From Clostridiales bacterium (lineage in GTDB: Bacteria; Bacillota; Clostridia; Oscillospirales; Oscillospiraceae), in NCBI GenBank assembly GCA_003525905.1, contig DQIA01000051.1:30388-81060 (forward strand): DNA of 50,673 bases, written 5' to 3'. Shown here one piece after another: positions 18,456-25,165 of this stretch. The notes under the pieces are model-generated. The model was not told the origin of the DNA. It did no database searches and saw only the letters and a list, made by a program, of their open reading frames with translations. The first letter of the stretch is position 1, and every line of letters starts with the position of its first letter. The translations under genes were made by a program, and so were the position numbers.

Positions 18456-18507
18456 AGACGCGGAGCAGGATCTGATGAGGAATCGGATTTGCTCTGCGTC
18501 TTTTTTG
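18456..18507 (+). terminator. Long-stem terminator upstream of the YoaP-like gene
   Basis: AGACGCGGAGCA (18456-18467) pairs with TGCTCTGCGTCT (18490-18501) with one wobble. The stem is extended inward by ATCTGAT/ATCGGAT and followed by TTTTTT. It probably ends transcription coming from the tRNA. The rest of 18343-18618 shows no gene. Confidence 0.85.
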
Positions 18508-18618
18508 TCAAAATTCTCTGAAATACAGGGCAGAGCCGCGCCGTTCTGGCTATGAGGCCATCAAAATCCCGATATAAGCACCGGCCGTGCTTTTCCCGGA
18601 TCAAAGGAGGAATCACAG

Positions 18619-19365
18619 ATGAACTATATTCGGATCACAAAGGAAAATATTGACAGGGAACATATCTGCTGCGCCATGTCCGGCAAGCAGAGCATTGCGA
18701 AAAAGGAATGGCTCAGGCAGCGCTTTGAGGAGGGGCTTGTTTTTTACCGCAGTGAGGAACGGGGCAAATGCTTTATCGAATACATCCCGGCAGAAAACGC
18801 ATGGGTGCCAATTATGGCTGACGGCTGGCTCTATATCAACTGTCTGTGGGTATCCGGCTCCATGAAGGGCCACGGATACTCCAACGATCTGCTGGAGGAG
18901 TGCATCCGCGATGCCAGGGCGCATGGGAAAAACGGGATCTGTATTCTGTGCGCCGAGGGCCGGAAACGGGAATTCCTCGCTGACCCGAAATTCCTTGCCC
19001 ACAAGGGATTCCGGGTTGCAGACATCTCCGACTGCGGGATCGATCTGATGGTTTTGCCGCTTGTGCCCAATGCGGAACCGCCGAGGTTCCGGGAATGCGC
19101 AAAGCATCCGGCAATTGCAGAAGCCGGTTTCGTCCTGTATTACACCGATCAGTGCCCTTACACCTATTACTGGGTTCCAAGGGTGCAGGAGGCGGCAAAA
19201 GAACACGATATCCCGTTCAAGGTCATCCACATCACGGACAAAGAATCCGCGCAGAACGTACCCGCGCCGGTCACGACCTATGCGCTGTTCCGGGACGGCA
19301 GGTTTTTGACGCAGAGCATTCAGACAGATAAAAAATTTCTGGCACTGGCTGGGATCCGGGACTGA
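18619..19365 (+). CDS. YoaP-like GNAT acetyltransferase
   Basis: A 248-aa protein. The N-terminal ~150 residues read as a GNAT acetyltransferase (INCLWVSGSMKGHGYSNDLL carries the acetyl-CoA pyrophosphate loop, here G-x-G-x-S). The C-terminal ~95 residues match the YoaP domain, with YYTDQCPYTYYW, a thioredoxin-like Cys near residue 177. YoaP of Bacillus subtilis is uncharacterised, so the acyl acceptor is not known. The ATG at 18619 follows AAAGGAGG. No -10/-35 pair convincing enough to list was found upstream. It appears monocistronic and convergent with the vWA gene. Confidence 0.85.
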   Translation: MNYIRITKENIDREHICCAMSGKQSIAKKEWLRQRFEEGLVFYRSEERGKCFIEYIPAENAWVPIMADGWLYINCLWVSGSMKGHGYSNDLLEECIRDARAHGKNGICILCAEGRKREFLADPKFLAHKGFRVADISDCGIDLMVLPLVPNAEPPRFRECAKHPAIAEAGFVLYYTDQCPYTYYWVPRVQEAAKEHDIPFKVIHITDKESAQNVPAPVTTYALFRDGRFLTQSIQTDKKFLALAGIRD

Positions 19366-19413
19366 GTCATCGTACATCGGAAAGTCGTCGATTCATGTGC
19401 GGATACGCGGAGC

Positions 19414-20046
19414 TTATCCCCGCTCCCGGCGATCCGCCTCGATCCTTCTCTTCCAGTCCGCCGTCAGCGGCTCGCAGGCGCGGACGCTGCACACGGCATC
19501 GCCGATGACCTCATAGTTCAGCGCCGTACCTGCCCGGTCGCACCGATAGTTTACCGCCCGGTCAGGCCGGATACCGAAGCGCGCCGCCTCCCGTGCTGCG
19601 TCGATGTTCGCGCCGAGGAACAGAAACTCCCAGCCATACCGTTCCTTCTGCCGCTCGATCATCCGACGCACCGCCGCATAATCATAGCGCCGGCTGGCGT
19701 TCTCCAGTCCGTCCGTTGTGATGACGAACAGCGTCCGCTCCGGCACGTCCTCACGGCGGGCGTATTTGTGGACGTTTCCGATGTGGTGGATGGCCCCGCC
19801 GACGGCGTCGAGCAGCGCCGTGCAGCCGCGGGGGAAATACTCCCGCTCCGTCATGGACGGCACGCGGTCGAGTGGCAGCCGGTCGTGGATGACCTCGCTC
19901 TCATTGGAAAAGAGCACCGTGGAGACAAGCGCTGCGCCCGGCTCGCGCTTCTGCTTTTCGATCATGGCGTTGAAGCCGCCGATGGTGTCCGCCTCCAGCC
20001 CCGCCATGGACCCGCTGCGGTCCAGAATAAAAACCAGTTCTGTCAT
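19414..20046 (-). CDS. Cytoplasmic vWA-domain protein
   Basis: A 210-aa protein that consists of one von Willebrand A domain. The metal-ion site begins at once with FILDRSGSM (residues 7-15), followed by the conserved Thr in FPRGCTALLDAVG and the Asp in FVITTDGLENAS. There is no signal peptide or membrane segment. Such small intracellular vWA proteins often sit in stress-response or ATPase/chaperone modules and act as metal-dependent adaptors; no partner ATPase is adjacent. It is third in an apparent operon with the macro-domain gene and a 108-aa protein. Its ribosome site lies in the stem of a long perfect hairpin. Confidence 0.88.
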   Translation of the reverse strand: MTELVFILDRSGSMAGLEADTIGGFNAMIEKQKREPGAALVSTVLFSNESEVIHDRLPLDRVPSMTEREYFPRGCTALLDAVGGAIHHIGNVHKYARREDVPERTLFVITTDGLENASRRYDYAAVRRMIERQKERYGWEFLFLGANIDAAREAARFGIRPDRAVNYRCDRAGTALNYEVIGDAVCSVRACEPLTADWKRRIEADRRERG

Positions 20047-20050
20047 GGGA

Positions 20051-20104
20051 AAACCCTCCTTCGTTTGATCACGCTGTTATCATAGCGCATTCGAAGGAGG
20101 GTTT
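20051..20104 (-). promoter_or_regulatory. 13-bp inverted repeat sequestering the vWA ribosome site
   Basis: Read on the minus strand, AAACCCTCCTTCG (20104-20092) pairs perfectly with CGAAGGAGGGTTT (20063-20051) across a 28-nt loop. The second arm contains the AGGAGG ribosome site of the vWA gene (ATG at 20046), so a folded mRNA would hide it. It might instead end the upstream transcript, since GGGTTTT follows, but the T-run is short. Confidence 0.6.
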
Positions 20105-20134
20105 GGTCGCCTGTGGGGCGACATTTTATCGCTG

Positions 20135-20461
20135 CTATTTTCTCTGAATTTTCCCCAACCGCTCCAAACGGGAATCGATTGCTCCGGAGGTGCGGCCGAA
20201 ATGGGCACAGAGCTCTTTTTTTGTCATTCCGCTGTCAAACAGGCTGCACAGCTCCTGATCCGCTTTCTCTGTCCACGGCTTTCCATTGTTCGCCGGGAGA
20301 GGCTTCTTCTGCCCACGAGGCAATGCTTCCAGCACGCAATGCAGAGCGCGCACGATATCGCCCTTGTTGCACACATGGTCACTCGGCAGGACCTCACCGG
20401 TCAGGGGATCGAGCCCGTCTGCCAAAGCCGTCAGCAGCTCTTTTGCACGTTGAATGTCCAT
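20135..20461 (-). CDS. 108-aa protein with C-terminal helix-turn-helix-like region
   Basis: Not a protein I can name. The N-terminal half has the segment ADGLDPLTGEVLPSDHVCNK followed by a helix (DIVRALHCVLEAL), a pattern I recall from small uncharacterised bacterial proteins. The C-terminal half, WTEKADQELCSLFDSGMTKK then ELCAHFGRTSGAIDSRLERL, reads as a tri-helical DNA-binding (Myb/GcrA-like) unit. A regulatory role is inferred from that only. The ATG at 20461 has GGGAGGAAG upstream. It lies 33 bp after the macro-domain gene and 88 bp before the vWA gene, all on the minus strand. Confidence 0.75.
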   Translation of the reverse strand: MDIQRAKELLTALADGLDPLTGEVLPSDHVCNKGDIVRALHCVLEALPRGQKKPLPANNGKPWTEKADQELCSLFDSGMTKKELCAHFGRTSGAIDSRLERLGKIQRK

Positions 20462-20494
20462 CGTCTTCCTCCCTTATACGGCATCGCTGCCAGA

Positions 20495-21478
20495 TCACGC
20501 CCCCAACAGGCTCTGGTCAAAGGCGAACAGCGCTTCGTTGATCGCAAAAATATCGTAGTTTCTCTGTCTGATAAAATACTCAACAATGACGTCGAATTTG
20601 CTGCTGGCACTGAGGGCATAGCCCGCGCGGGCAAGCAGGTCCTTCGTCTCTGCCAGATCCAGCTCAAGCGCAATGGCAAAGGCGAGCGCCGTCGGCTTCG
20701 AGGGCTTGTAGTTCGGGTTATTCCGGATCTTCGAGAACAGCTTGCGGTCCACGTTGGCCTTTTTATAGACCTCAGAGTCCTTTTTCCTGCTGCGGTCGAT
20801 GAGCCGCAGCAGCGTCTCCGAAAAGCCTGCATCGAGATGCTCCAGCAGATCGTCCAGCGCCGGGGCTGCCATGGGCGTGCACATCGGCGCGGCCATTTCG
20901 CGATGCAGTGCTCCCCTGCGCAGGCGCTCCGCGCCAAGGTCTGTGTGTGCCTCGACATAGTGGTCATCGATGTATTCCGCGATGTCCGCGAACAGTTTGC
21001 CGCTGATCTGATAAGCCCTGCGGTCAAAAATGACGAGATAGACCGTCATGTCATGCTCCAGCAGAAAGGCCCCAATGGTATCCACTGCCACGCGGAGAGC
21101 CTGATCCTTCGGATAGCCGAAGTTGCCGGACGAAATGAGCGGGAACGCCACGGTCTCGCAGCCTTGCTCCTTTGCCAGCCGAAGACTATTCCGGTAGCAG
21201 GAGACGAGCTGTTCCCTCTCGCCATGCCCGCCGCCGCGCCAGACCGGGCCGACGGTGTGGATGACGTACCTGCAGGGCAGCCGATAGGCCCCCGTGAGCT
21301 TGGCCTCCCCGGTCCGGCAGCCGCCGAGCCTGCGGCACTCCGCCAGCAGCTCCGGTCCCGCCGCGCGATGGATGCAGCCGTCCACGCCGCCTCCGCCGAG
21401 GAGGCTCTCGTTTGCCGCGTTGACGATGGCATCCACGGGCATTTTTGTGATGTCGTTGCGGATGAAATGCAGGGGCAT
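20495..21478 (-). CDS. Macro-domain protein with C-terminal helical extension
   Basis: A 327-aa protein. Residues 1-170 form a macro domain that binds ADP-ribose or its derivatives: [20 protein letters not shown], then [13 protein letters not shown], and the substrate loop [12 protein letters not shown]. Enzymes of this fold remove ADP-ribose from proteins or hydrolyse O-acetyl-ADP-ribose. Residues ~190-327 are helical and include [20 protein letters not shown] and [20 protein letters not shown], which read like a Cro/C1-type DNA-binding fold. The fusion is seen in Clostridia without known function. The ATG at 21478 follows GAGGTGAT. It heads the three-gene operon from a promoter at 21514-21542. 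Confidence 0.9.
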   Translation of the reverse strand: MPLHFIRNDITKMPVDAIVNAANESLLGGGGVDGCIHRAAGPELLAECRRLGGCRTGEAKLTGAYRLPCRYVIHTVGPVWRGGGHGEREQLVSCYRNSLRLAKEQGCETVAFPLISSGNFGYPKDQALRVAVDTIGAFLLEHDMTVYLVIFDRRAYQISGKLFADIAEYIDDHYVEAHTDLGAERLRRGALHREMAAPMCTPMAAPALDDLLEHLDAGFSETLLRLIDRSRKKDSEVYKKANVDRKLFSKIRNNPNYKPSKPTALAFAIALELDLAETKDLLARAGYALSASSKFDVIVEYFIRQRNYDIFAINEALFAFDQSLLGA

Positions 21479-21513
21479 GGTATCACCTCTATCACGGTCT
21501 TCGAATTATTTGT

Positions 21514-21542
21514 ATCTTACCATATTCCGTTCGAAAAGGCAA
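21514..21542 (-). promoter_or_regulatory. Promoter of the macro-domain operon
   Basis: Minus-strand TTGCCT (21542-21537) and TAAGAT (21519-21514) are 17 bp apart, 36 bp before the ATG. Confidence 0.6.
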
Positions 21543-21584
21543 GGAACCACCCGTGCCTCCCCTGCTTTTTCGAACCATATGCTC

Positions 21585-21613
21585 TTGCACATTGCTCGCA
21601 AGACTGTTACAAT
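21585..21613 (+). promoter_or_regulatory. Promoter of the deformylase/EFR1 operon
   Basis: TTGCAC (21585-21590), a 17-bp spacer and TACAAT (21608-21613). The ATG at 21640 follows a short leader with AAGGAGGAG. Confidence 0.7.
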
Positions 21614-21639
21614 AAAAGAAAGCGCAAGGAGGAGATATC

Positions 21640-22050
21640 ATGGTTCGAGAGATCTGCAGGGACGAGGCCTTTCTGTCACAGAGGGCCGAGCCTGCAACGA
21701 AAGACGACCTTGGCACGGCGCAGGACCTGCTGGACACGCTGCTCGCGCACAAGGACGGCTGCGTCGGCATGGCGGCAAATATGATCGGCGTGAACAAGCG
21801 CATCATCGTCTTTGACAACGACGGGGCCTATCTGGTCATGCTCAATCCCGTCATCATCCGGCAGTCCGAGCCCTATGAGGCGGAGGAGGGCTGCCTGTCG
21901 TTGAACGGCACGCGGAAGACGAAGCGCTTCCGCTCCATCAAGGTGCAGTGGCAGAACGAAATGCTGCAGACACGGCTGAAGACCTTCACCGGCTGGACGG
22001 CGGAGATCATCCAGCACGAGATCGACCACTGCGAGGGGATCCTGATATGA
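21640..22050 (+). CDS. def: Peptide deformylase
   Basis: A 136-aa metalloenzyme that removes the N-formyl group from nascent proteins. The three motifs are present in order: GCVGMAANMIG (motif 1), EEGCLSL (motif 2, metal-binding Cys) and QHEIDHCEGIL (motif 3, HExxH with catalytic Glu). It is shorter than the ~150-170 aa housekeeping enzyme and has Asn for Gln in motif 1; short forms like this are common in Clostridia, often as a second copy. The ATG has AAGGAGGAG. Its stop overlaps the next start as ATGA, coupling it to the EFR1-like protein; no functional link between the two is evident. Confidence 0.93.
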   Translation: MVREICRDEAFLSQRAEPATKDDLGTAQDLLDTLLAHKDGCVGMAANMIGVNKRIIVFDNDGAYLVMLNPVIIRQSEPYEAEEGCLSLNGTRKTKRFRSIKVQWQNEMLQTRLKTFTGWTAEIIQHEIDHCEGILI

Positions 22051-22796
22051 TTTTCTGGTTTTCCGGCACCGGCAACAGCAAATATGCTGCGCAGCGCATG
22101 GCGGAAGCGCTGAACGAGCCGCTGCTCTGCATGAACGACCGCATCCAGGCGCACGATACCACAGCCATAGAGACCGGCGAGCGCCTTGTCATCGTCACGC
22201 CGACCTATGCCTGGCGCATTCCCCGCCTCGTCCGCGACTGGCTGCTGCAGACGGAGCTTCGGGGCGCGAGGCAGGCGTGGTTCGTCATGACCTGCGGCGG
22301 CGAGATCGGCAGCGCCGATCGTTATAACCGTGAGCTCTGCCGCGTGAAGGGGCTTTCCTGCATGGGCACGGCACAGATCGTCATGCCTGAAAACTATATC
22401 GCCATGTTCGGCGTCCCGCAGGCAGATGAAGCGCGCAGGATCGTCGCGAAGGCCGAGCCGGACATCGACCGCGCCATCGCCGTCCTCCGGGAGGGCCTCC
22501 CCTTCCCGCCGACCCGGAACAACCTCTACGACCGCCTGATGAGCGGCCCGGTGAATCCGCTCTTCTATTCTTGCTTCGTCAAGGATCGTGCCTTCACCGC
22601 AGGCCCGGCCTGCACAGGCTGCGGCCTATGCGTGAAGCGCTGCCCGACCAACAATATTTCCCTGCAGAACGGCAGGCCCATCTGGGGCGGCAGCTGCACC
22701 CACTGCATGGCCTGCATCTGCTACTGTCCCGCGGAAGCCATTGAGTACGGCAGGAAGAGCCGCGGCAAGCCGCGCTATCATTTTGAGGCGCTGTAA
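22047..22796 (+). CDS. EFR1-type flavodoxin-ferredoxin protein
   Basis: A 249-aa electron-transfer protein. The N-terminal ~170 residues form a flavodoxin fold with the FMN phosphate loop WFSGTGNSKYAA at residues 4-15 and VTPTYAWRIPRLV. The C-terminal ~60 residues bind two 4Fe-4S clusters, CTGCGLCVKRCP and CTHCMACICYCP. It matches the EFR1 family of Clostridia, which is thought to carry electrons between flavin and ferredoxin partners; actual partners are unknown. The start is fixed by the ATGA overlap with def. A strong terminator follows, closing the two-gene operon. Confidence 0.9.
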   Translation: MIFWFSGTGNSKYAAQRMAEALNEPLLCMNDRIQAHDTTAIETGERLVIVTPTYAWRIPRLVRDWLLQTELRGARQAWFVMTCGGEIGSADRYNRELCRVKGLSCMGTAQIVMPENYIAMFGVPQADEARRIVAKAEPDIDRAIAVLREGLPFPPTRNNLYDRLMSGPVNPLFYSCFVKDRAFTAGPACTGCGLCVKRCPTNNISLQNGRPIWGGSCTHCMACICYCPAEAIEYGRKSRGKPRYHFEAL

Positions 22797-22810
22797 AAAG
22801 CAAATAAATT

Positions 22811-22858
22811 TCCCGCTCCGGAGCGGTGCATGTGCACTGCCCCGGAGCGGGATTTTTT
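22811..22858 (+). terminator. Terminator after the EFR1 gene
   Basis: An 11-bp perfect stem TCCCGCTCCGG (22811-22821) with its complement (22842-22852) carries an inner GTGCA/TGCAC hairpin (22826-22837) and is followed by six T. Flanking AAATT on the other side may give weaker leftward termination. Confidence 0.9.
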
Positions 22859-22954
22859 GTCGGTCCTGCATTGCGGTTTTTTCGTCGAAATCCGGCACTG
22901 CCACGGAAGAAATTCTGCATATCGTGTCATCTCTTGTTGAAATTCCGAGGAAAA

Positions 22955-22974
22955 TTTCGCAGAGTATGCCACTC
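22955..22974 (+). repeat. Left 20-bp inverted repeat (recombination site)
   Basis: TTTCGCAGAGTATGCCACTC, the exact reverse complement of 24337-24356. Inside it lies a smaller dyad, GAGT-ATGCC-ACTC, the arm-spacer-arm form of a tyrosine-recombinase core site. Confidence 0.85.
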
Positions 22975-23052
22975 AGTGAAAGAAAATTGCAGGATTTTCG
23001 GCAAACTTCTGCAAAATCAGCCGATAGTGTGTCACTGCATTTCCAATGCGGT

Positions 23053-24081
23053 TCAAATCTCCGGCATGGCGAGCTTATTCATATTCGTGCGTTTCATCTC
23101 TAAGGTGGAATGCACATAGCGCTCCATGGTGATCGCCGTTGTGGCGTGTCCGAGAACCTCGGAGAGAGATTTTAACTCAAAGCCCGACTCGATGGCCCTT
23201 GTGGCGAAGGTATGCCGAAGCGTGTGGGCATGAACGCCCTCCAGTCCGCAGGTGGCAGTATAGCGCTTGAGCCGGTATTGCAGCGTCCGCGGCTCCATAT
23301 AGGCCGGGCCTCCGGTCAGGACATAGGCCTCCGGGTCCGCAGGCTGCATATGCCTGCACAGCACCGCGATCTGCGCCGGAAGCGGGATCGTCCGGAGCGA
23401 GGAATCGCTCTTGGGCGCGCCAATCACGATCCGCGTGCCTTCTCCGGTCCCGCCGAGCCGCTGCATCGTGGCAGCAATGCGGATGGTCTGCTCACGAAGG
23501 TCGATGCAGCTCCAGCGCAGCGCGCAGAGCTCGCCGATGCGCAGGCCGGTAAACAGTGCCAGGAGCAGGCCAAATTTGCAGCTGTCCGTGGGGTGCAGCA
23601 GATATGCAACGAGCCTTTTCTGCTCCTCAATGGTCAGCACGCGCATCTCCCGGCGCTTGCCCTTCGGATAACGGATCTGGACCGCCAGAGCGCCAGCCGG
23701 CCGCCTTGCCTCCGTATCCTTCAGAACACTGTGCAGGACCGACAGGATGTCATGCACGGTCTTGACAGACAGCCCGTCCGTTTCAAGCAGTTCCCGCGTG
23801 AAGGCATCGACCGACGCGGTGCAGATGCCGCCCAATCTGCGGCTGCCCAGCCGCGGCTTGATATGCCGCTCCAGGATCGCCCGGTATTTGATGTAGCTTG
23901 ATTCCCGAATTTCGTCTCGCTTCCGCAGGAGCCAGGCATCGCACAGCGCAGAAAAGCAGGGTTGCTCCGTATTGGCGCATCTTACCCGGAGCCGCACGTT
24001 CGGCTTGCATTTCGGGCCGGGACTGCTCCCGAGGGACGGCCGTTCCTTCTTCTGCTTGCGGATCCATTCGCAGTTGATCAT
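23053..24081 (-). CDS. Tyrosine recombinase (DNA invertase/integrase family)
   Basis: A 342-aa site-specific recombinase. The N-terminal ~130 residues hold a helical core-binding domain (SSYIKYRAILERHIKPRLG). The C-terminal catalytic domain shows the family residues in order: Arg in FTGLRIGELCALRW, HTLRHTFATRAI (HxxR), the late His in LGHATTAIT, and the nucleophile Tyr in MERYVHST. The ATG at 24081 has GGAGGAAG upstream; 59 upstream in-frame codons lack a ribosome site. The gene lies wholly inside perfect inverted repeats and next to an outward promoter, so it more likely inverts this segment than integrates an element. No excisionase, phage or conjugation genes are near. Confidence 0.92.
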   Translation of the reverse strand: MINCEWIRKQKKERPSLGSSPGPKCKPNVRLRVRCANTEQPCFSALCDAWLLRKRDEIRESSYIKYRAILERHIKPRLGSRRLGGICTASVDAFTRELLETDGLSVKTVHDILSVLHSVLKDTEARRPAGALAVQIRYPKGKRREMRVLTIEEQKRLVAYLLHPTDSCKFGLLLALFTGLRIGELCALRWSCIDLREQTIRIAATMQRLGGTGEGTRIVIGAPKSDSSLRTIPLPAQIAVLCRHMQPADPEAYVLTGGPAYMEPRTLQYRLKRYTATCGLEGVHAHTLRHTFATRAIESGFELKSLSEVLGHATTAITMERYVHSTLEMKRTNMNKLAMPEI

Positions 24082-24274
24082 GTTGCTTCCTCCGATCAAA
24101 GATTCGTTTTCCCTTGCGGGTACTTCTATTTTAACGGATCCGAAAGTCGATTCCCTGTGCCCGACCCGGCTCCGTCTCCGGCAGCGGAGTATGGCGCTGC
24201 ACAAGGAATGACCTGTTATAAGTCTAATATCAGTTCGCTTTTTGGTGAAAATTGCCAAAAAGAGCGGCTTTGTA

Positions 24275-24303
24275 TTGATTTATTGAGTTCATCGTTTTAT
24301 AAT
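24275..24303 (+). promoter_or_regulatory. Outward promoter of the polysaccharide operon, inside the invertible segment
   Basis: TTGATT (24275-24280), a 17-bp spacer and a perfect TATAAT (24298-24303). The start site falls near 24310, so the right inverted repeat lies in the 5' leader. A stem GCTTTTTGG/CCAAAAAGaGC (24237-24264) directly upstream could be a binding site. No other good promoter lies between the repeat and the first operon gene. Confidence 0.75.
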
Positions 24304-24336
24304 ATTTGCGTTAAAAAACTTGGCAGCATTCTCGTA

Positions 24337-24356
24337 GAGTGGCATACTCTGCGAAA
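24337..24356 (-). repeat. Right 20-bp inverted repeat (recombination site)
   Basis: Perfect inverted copy of 22955-22974. Here the internal dyad reads AGAGT-GGCAT-ACTCT, five-base arms around a five-base spacer. Homology to the left copy stops abruptly on both sides. Confidence 0.85.
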
Positions 24357-24390
24357 CTGCGGAAGCGCCGCGGCAGGGTCTTTCGCAAGG

Positions 24391-24410
24391 AACGGATCGC
24401 ACGATCCGTT
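24391..24410 (+). promoter_or_regulatory. Perfect palindrome in the polysaccharide operon leader
   Basis: AACGGATCG-CA-CGATCCGTT, a 9-bp arm palindrome about 80 nt into the predicted leader and 60 bp before the first gene. It has no U-run, so it is not a terminator. It could be an operator or an RNA hairpin for an antitermination factor. Confidence 0.5.
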
Positions 24411-24469
24411 ATTCGGAATGCGCACAGGGGCAGAAAACGAGAGAAAGAGAACGATGGAGATGACGCAGC

Positions 24470-25135
24470 ATGGCGGCAACACTTTCCCGGCCGGTCGCGG
24501 AAGCAGCCGATGAATCGCTCCCAATATACATCGAGCTTCCGCAGGTACAGACGCGCCGTGGTTATCTGGTCTTCAAGCGCTGCTTTGATTTTACCTTTGC
24601 ACTGCTCGCGCTGATCGTGCTGGCCGTCCCCATGGGGATCATCGCCGCGATCATCGCGCTGGATTCTCCGGGCGGGCCAATCTACCGGCAGGAGCGCCTC
24701 GGGAAAGACGGCAAGCCTTTTTTGATCTGCAAGTTCCGTTCCATGCGCATGGATGCGGAAAAGGACGGGCCAAAATGGGCCGAGCGCAGCGACGACCGCT
24801 GCACACGCTTCGGCGCTCTCCTGCGCAAGACGCGGCTGGACGAGCTGCCGCAGCTCTGGAACATTCTCAAGGGTGAGATGAGCTTCGTCGGCCCGCGCCC
24901 GGAACGGAAATACTTCTACGAGCAGTTTGAAAAGTACATCGTCGGCTTTTCCAACCGGCTGGTCGTCACGCCGGGCCTGACCGGCTACGCGCAGGTCAAC
25001 GGCGGCTACGAGCTCGCACCCGAGGAAAAGATCGTATATGACATGGAATACATTGCCCGCCGGTCGATCCGGCTCGATTTGCAATGTATCGTAAAAACGG
25101 CGCTTCTCATTTTTACCCACGATGGTGCACGCTGA
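24470..25135 (+). CDS. Undecaprenyl-phosphate sugar-1-phosphate transferase (initiating enzyme)
   Basis: A 221-aa membrane-associated transferase that moves a sugar-1-phosphate from a nucleotide sugar to undecaprenyl phosphate, the first step of repeat-unit assembly. It has one N-terminal hydrophobic segment (about 41-63) and the conserved catalytic core: [47 protein letters not shown] and [13 protein letters not shown]. The size fits the small, core-only class (EpsL/WcaJ C-terminal type). The sugar could be Glc, Gal or a HexNAc. ATG 24470 was chosen with GGAG about 11 bases upstream; an ATG at 24453 is out of frame. It is the first gene of the operon, about 110 bp past the right inverted repeat. 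Confidence 0.93.
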   Translation: MAATLSRPVAEAADESLPIYIELPQVQTRRGYLVFKRCFDFTFALLALIVLAVPMGIIAAIIALDSPGGPIYRQERLGKDGKPFLICKFRSMRMDAEKDGPKWAERSDDRCTRFGALLRKTRLDELPQLWNILKGEMSFVGPRPERKYFYEQFEKYIVGFSNRLVVTPGLTGYAQVNGGYELAPEEKIVYDMEYIARRSIRLDLQCIVKTALLIFTHDGAR

Positions 25136-25165
25136 GAAAACACGATGAGGATCGGAGGAACATAC

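Larger units (their letters stand above)
22955..24356. mobile_element. Predicted 1.4-kb invertible DNA segment carrying its own recombinase
   Basis: The segment is bounded by perfect 20-bp inverted repeats at 22955-22974 and 24337-24356. It contains one gene, a tyrosine recombinase reading left, and near its right end a promoter reading right into the polysaccharide operon. Inversion would turn that promoter away from the operon and toward the terminator at 22811-22858. The layout recalls the Salmonella hin segment but with a tyrosine recombinase. Between the left repeat and the recombinase stop (22975-23052) no strong terminator is visible, so in the flipped state recombinase transcripts could leak into the operon. 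Inversion itself is inferred. Confidence 0.75.

Noticed and set aside
18293..18616. A 107-codon leftward open frame ending in ATGFEPAASS
   Set aside because: It is the well-known artefact of translating the antisense strand of a tRNA: its C-terminus is encoded opposite tRNA-Pro.
23053..24081. Recombinase gene as evidence of a prophage or integrative element
   Set aside because: No phage, relaxase or excisionase genes are adjacent, and no direct attachment repeats or tRNA target were seen. The flanking repeats are inverted, which points to inversion.
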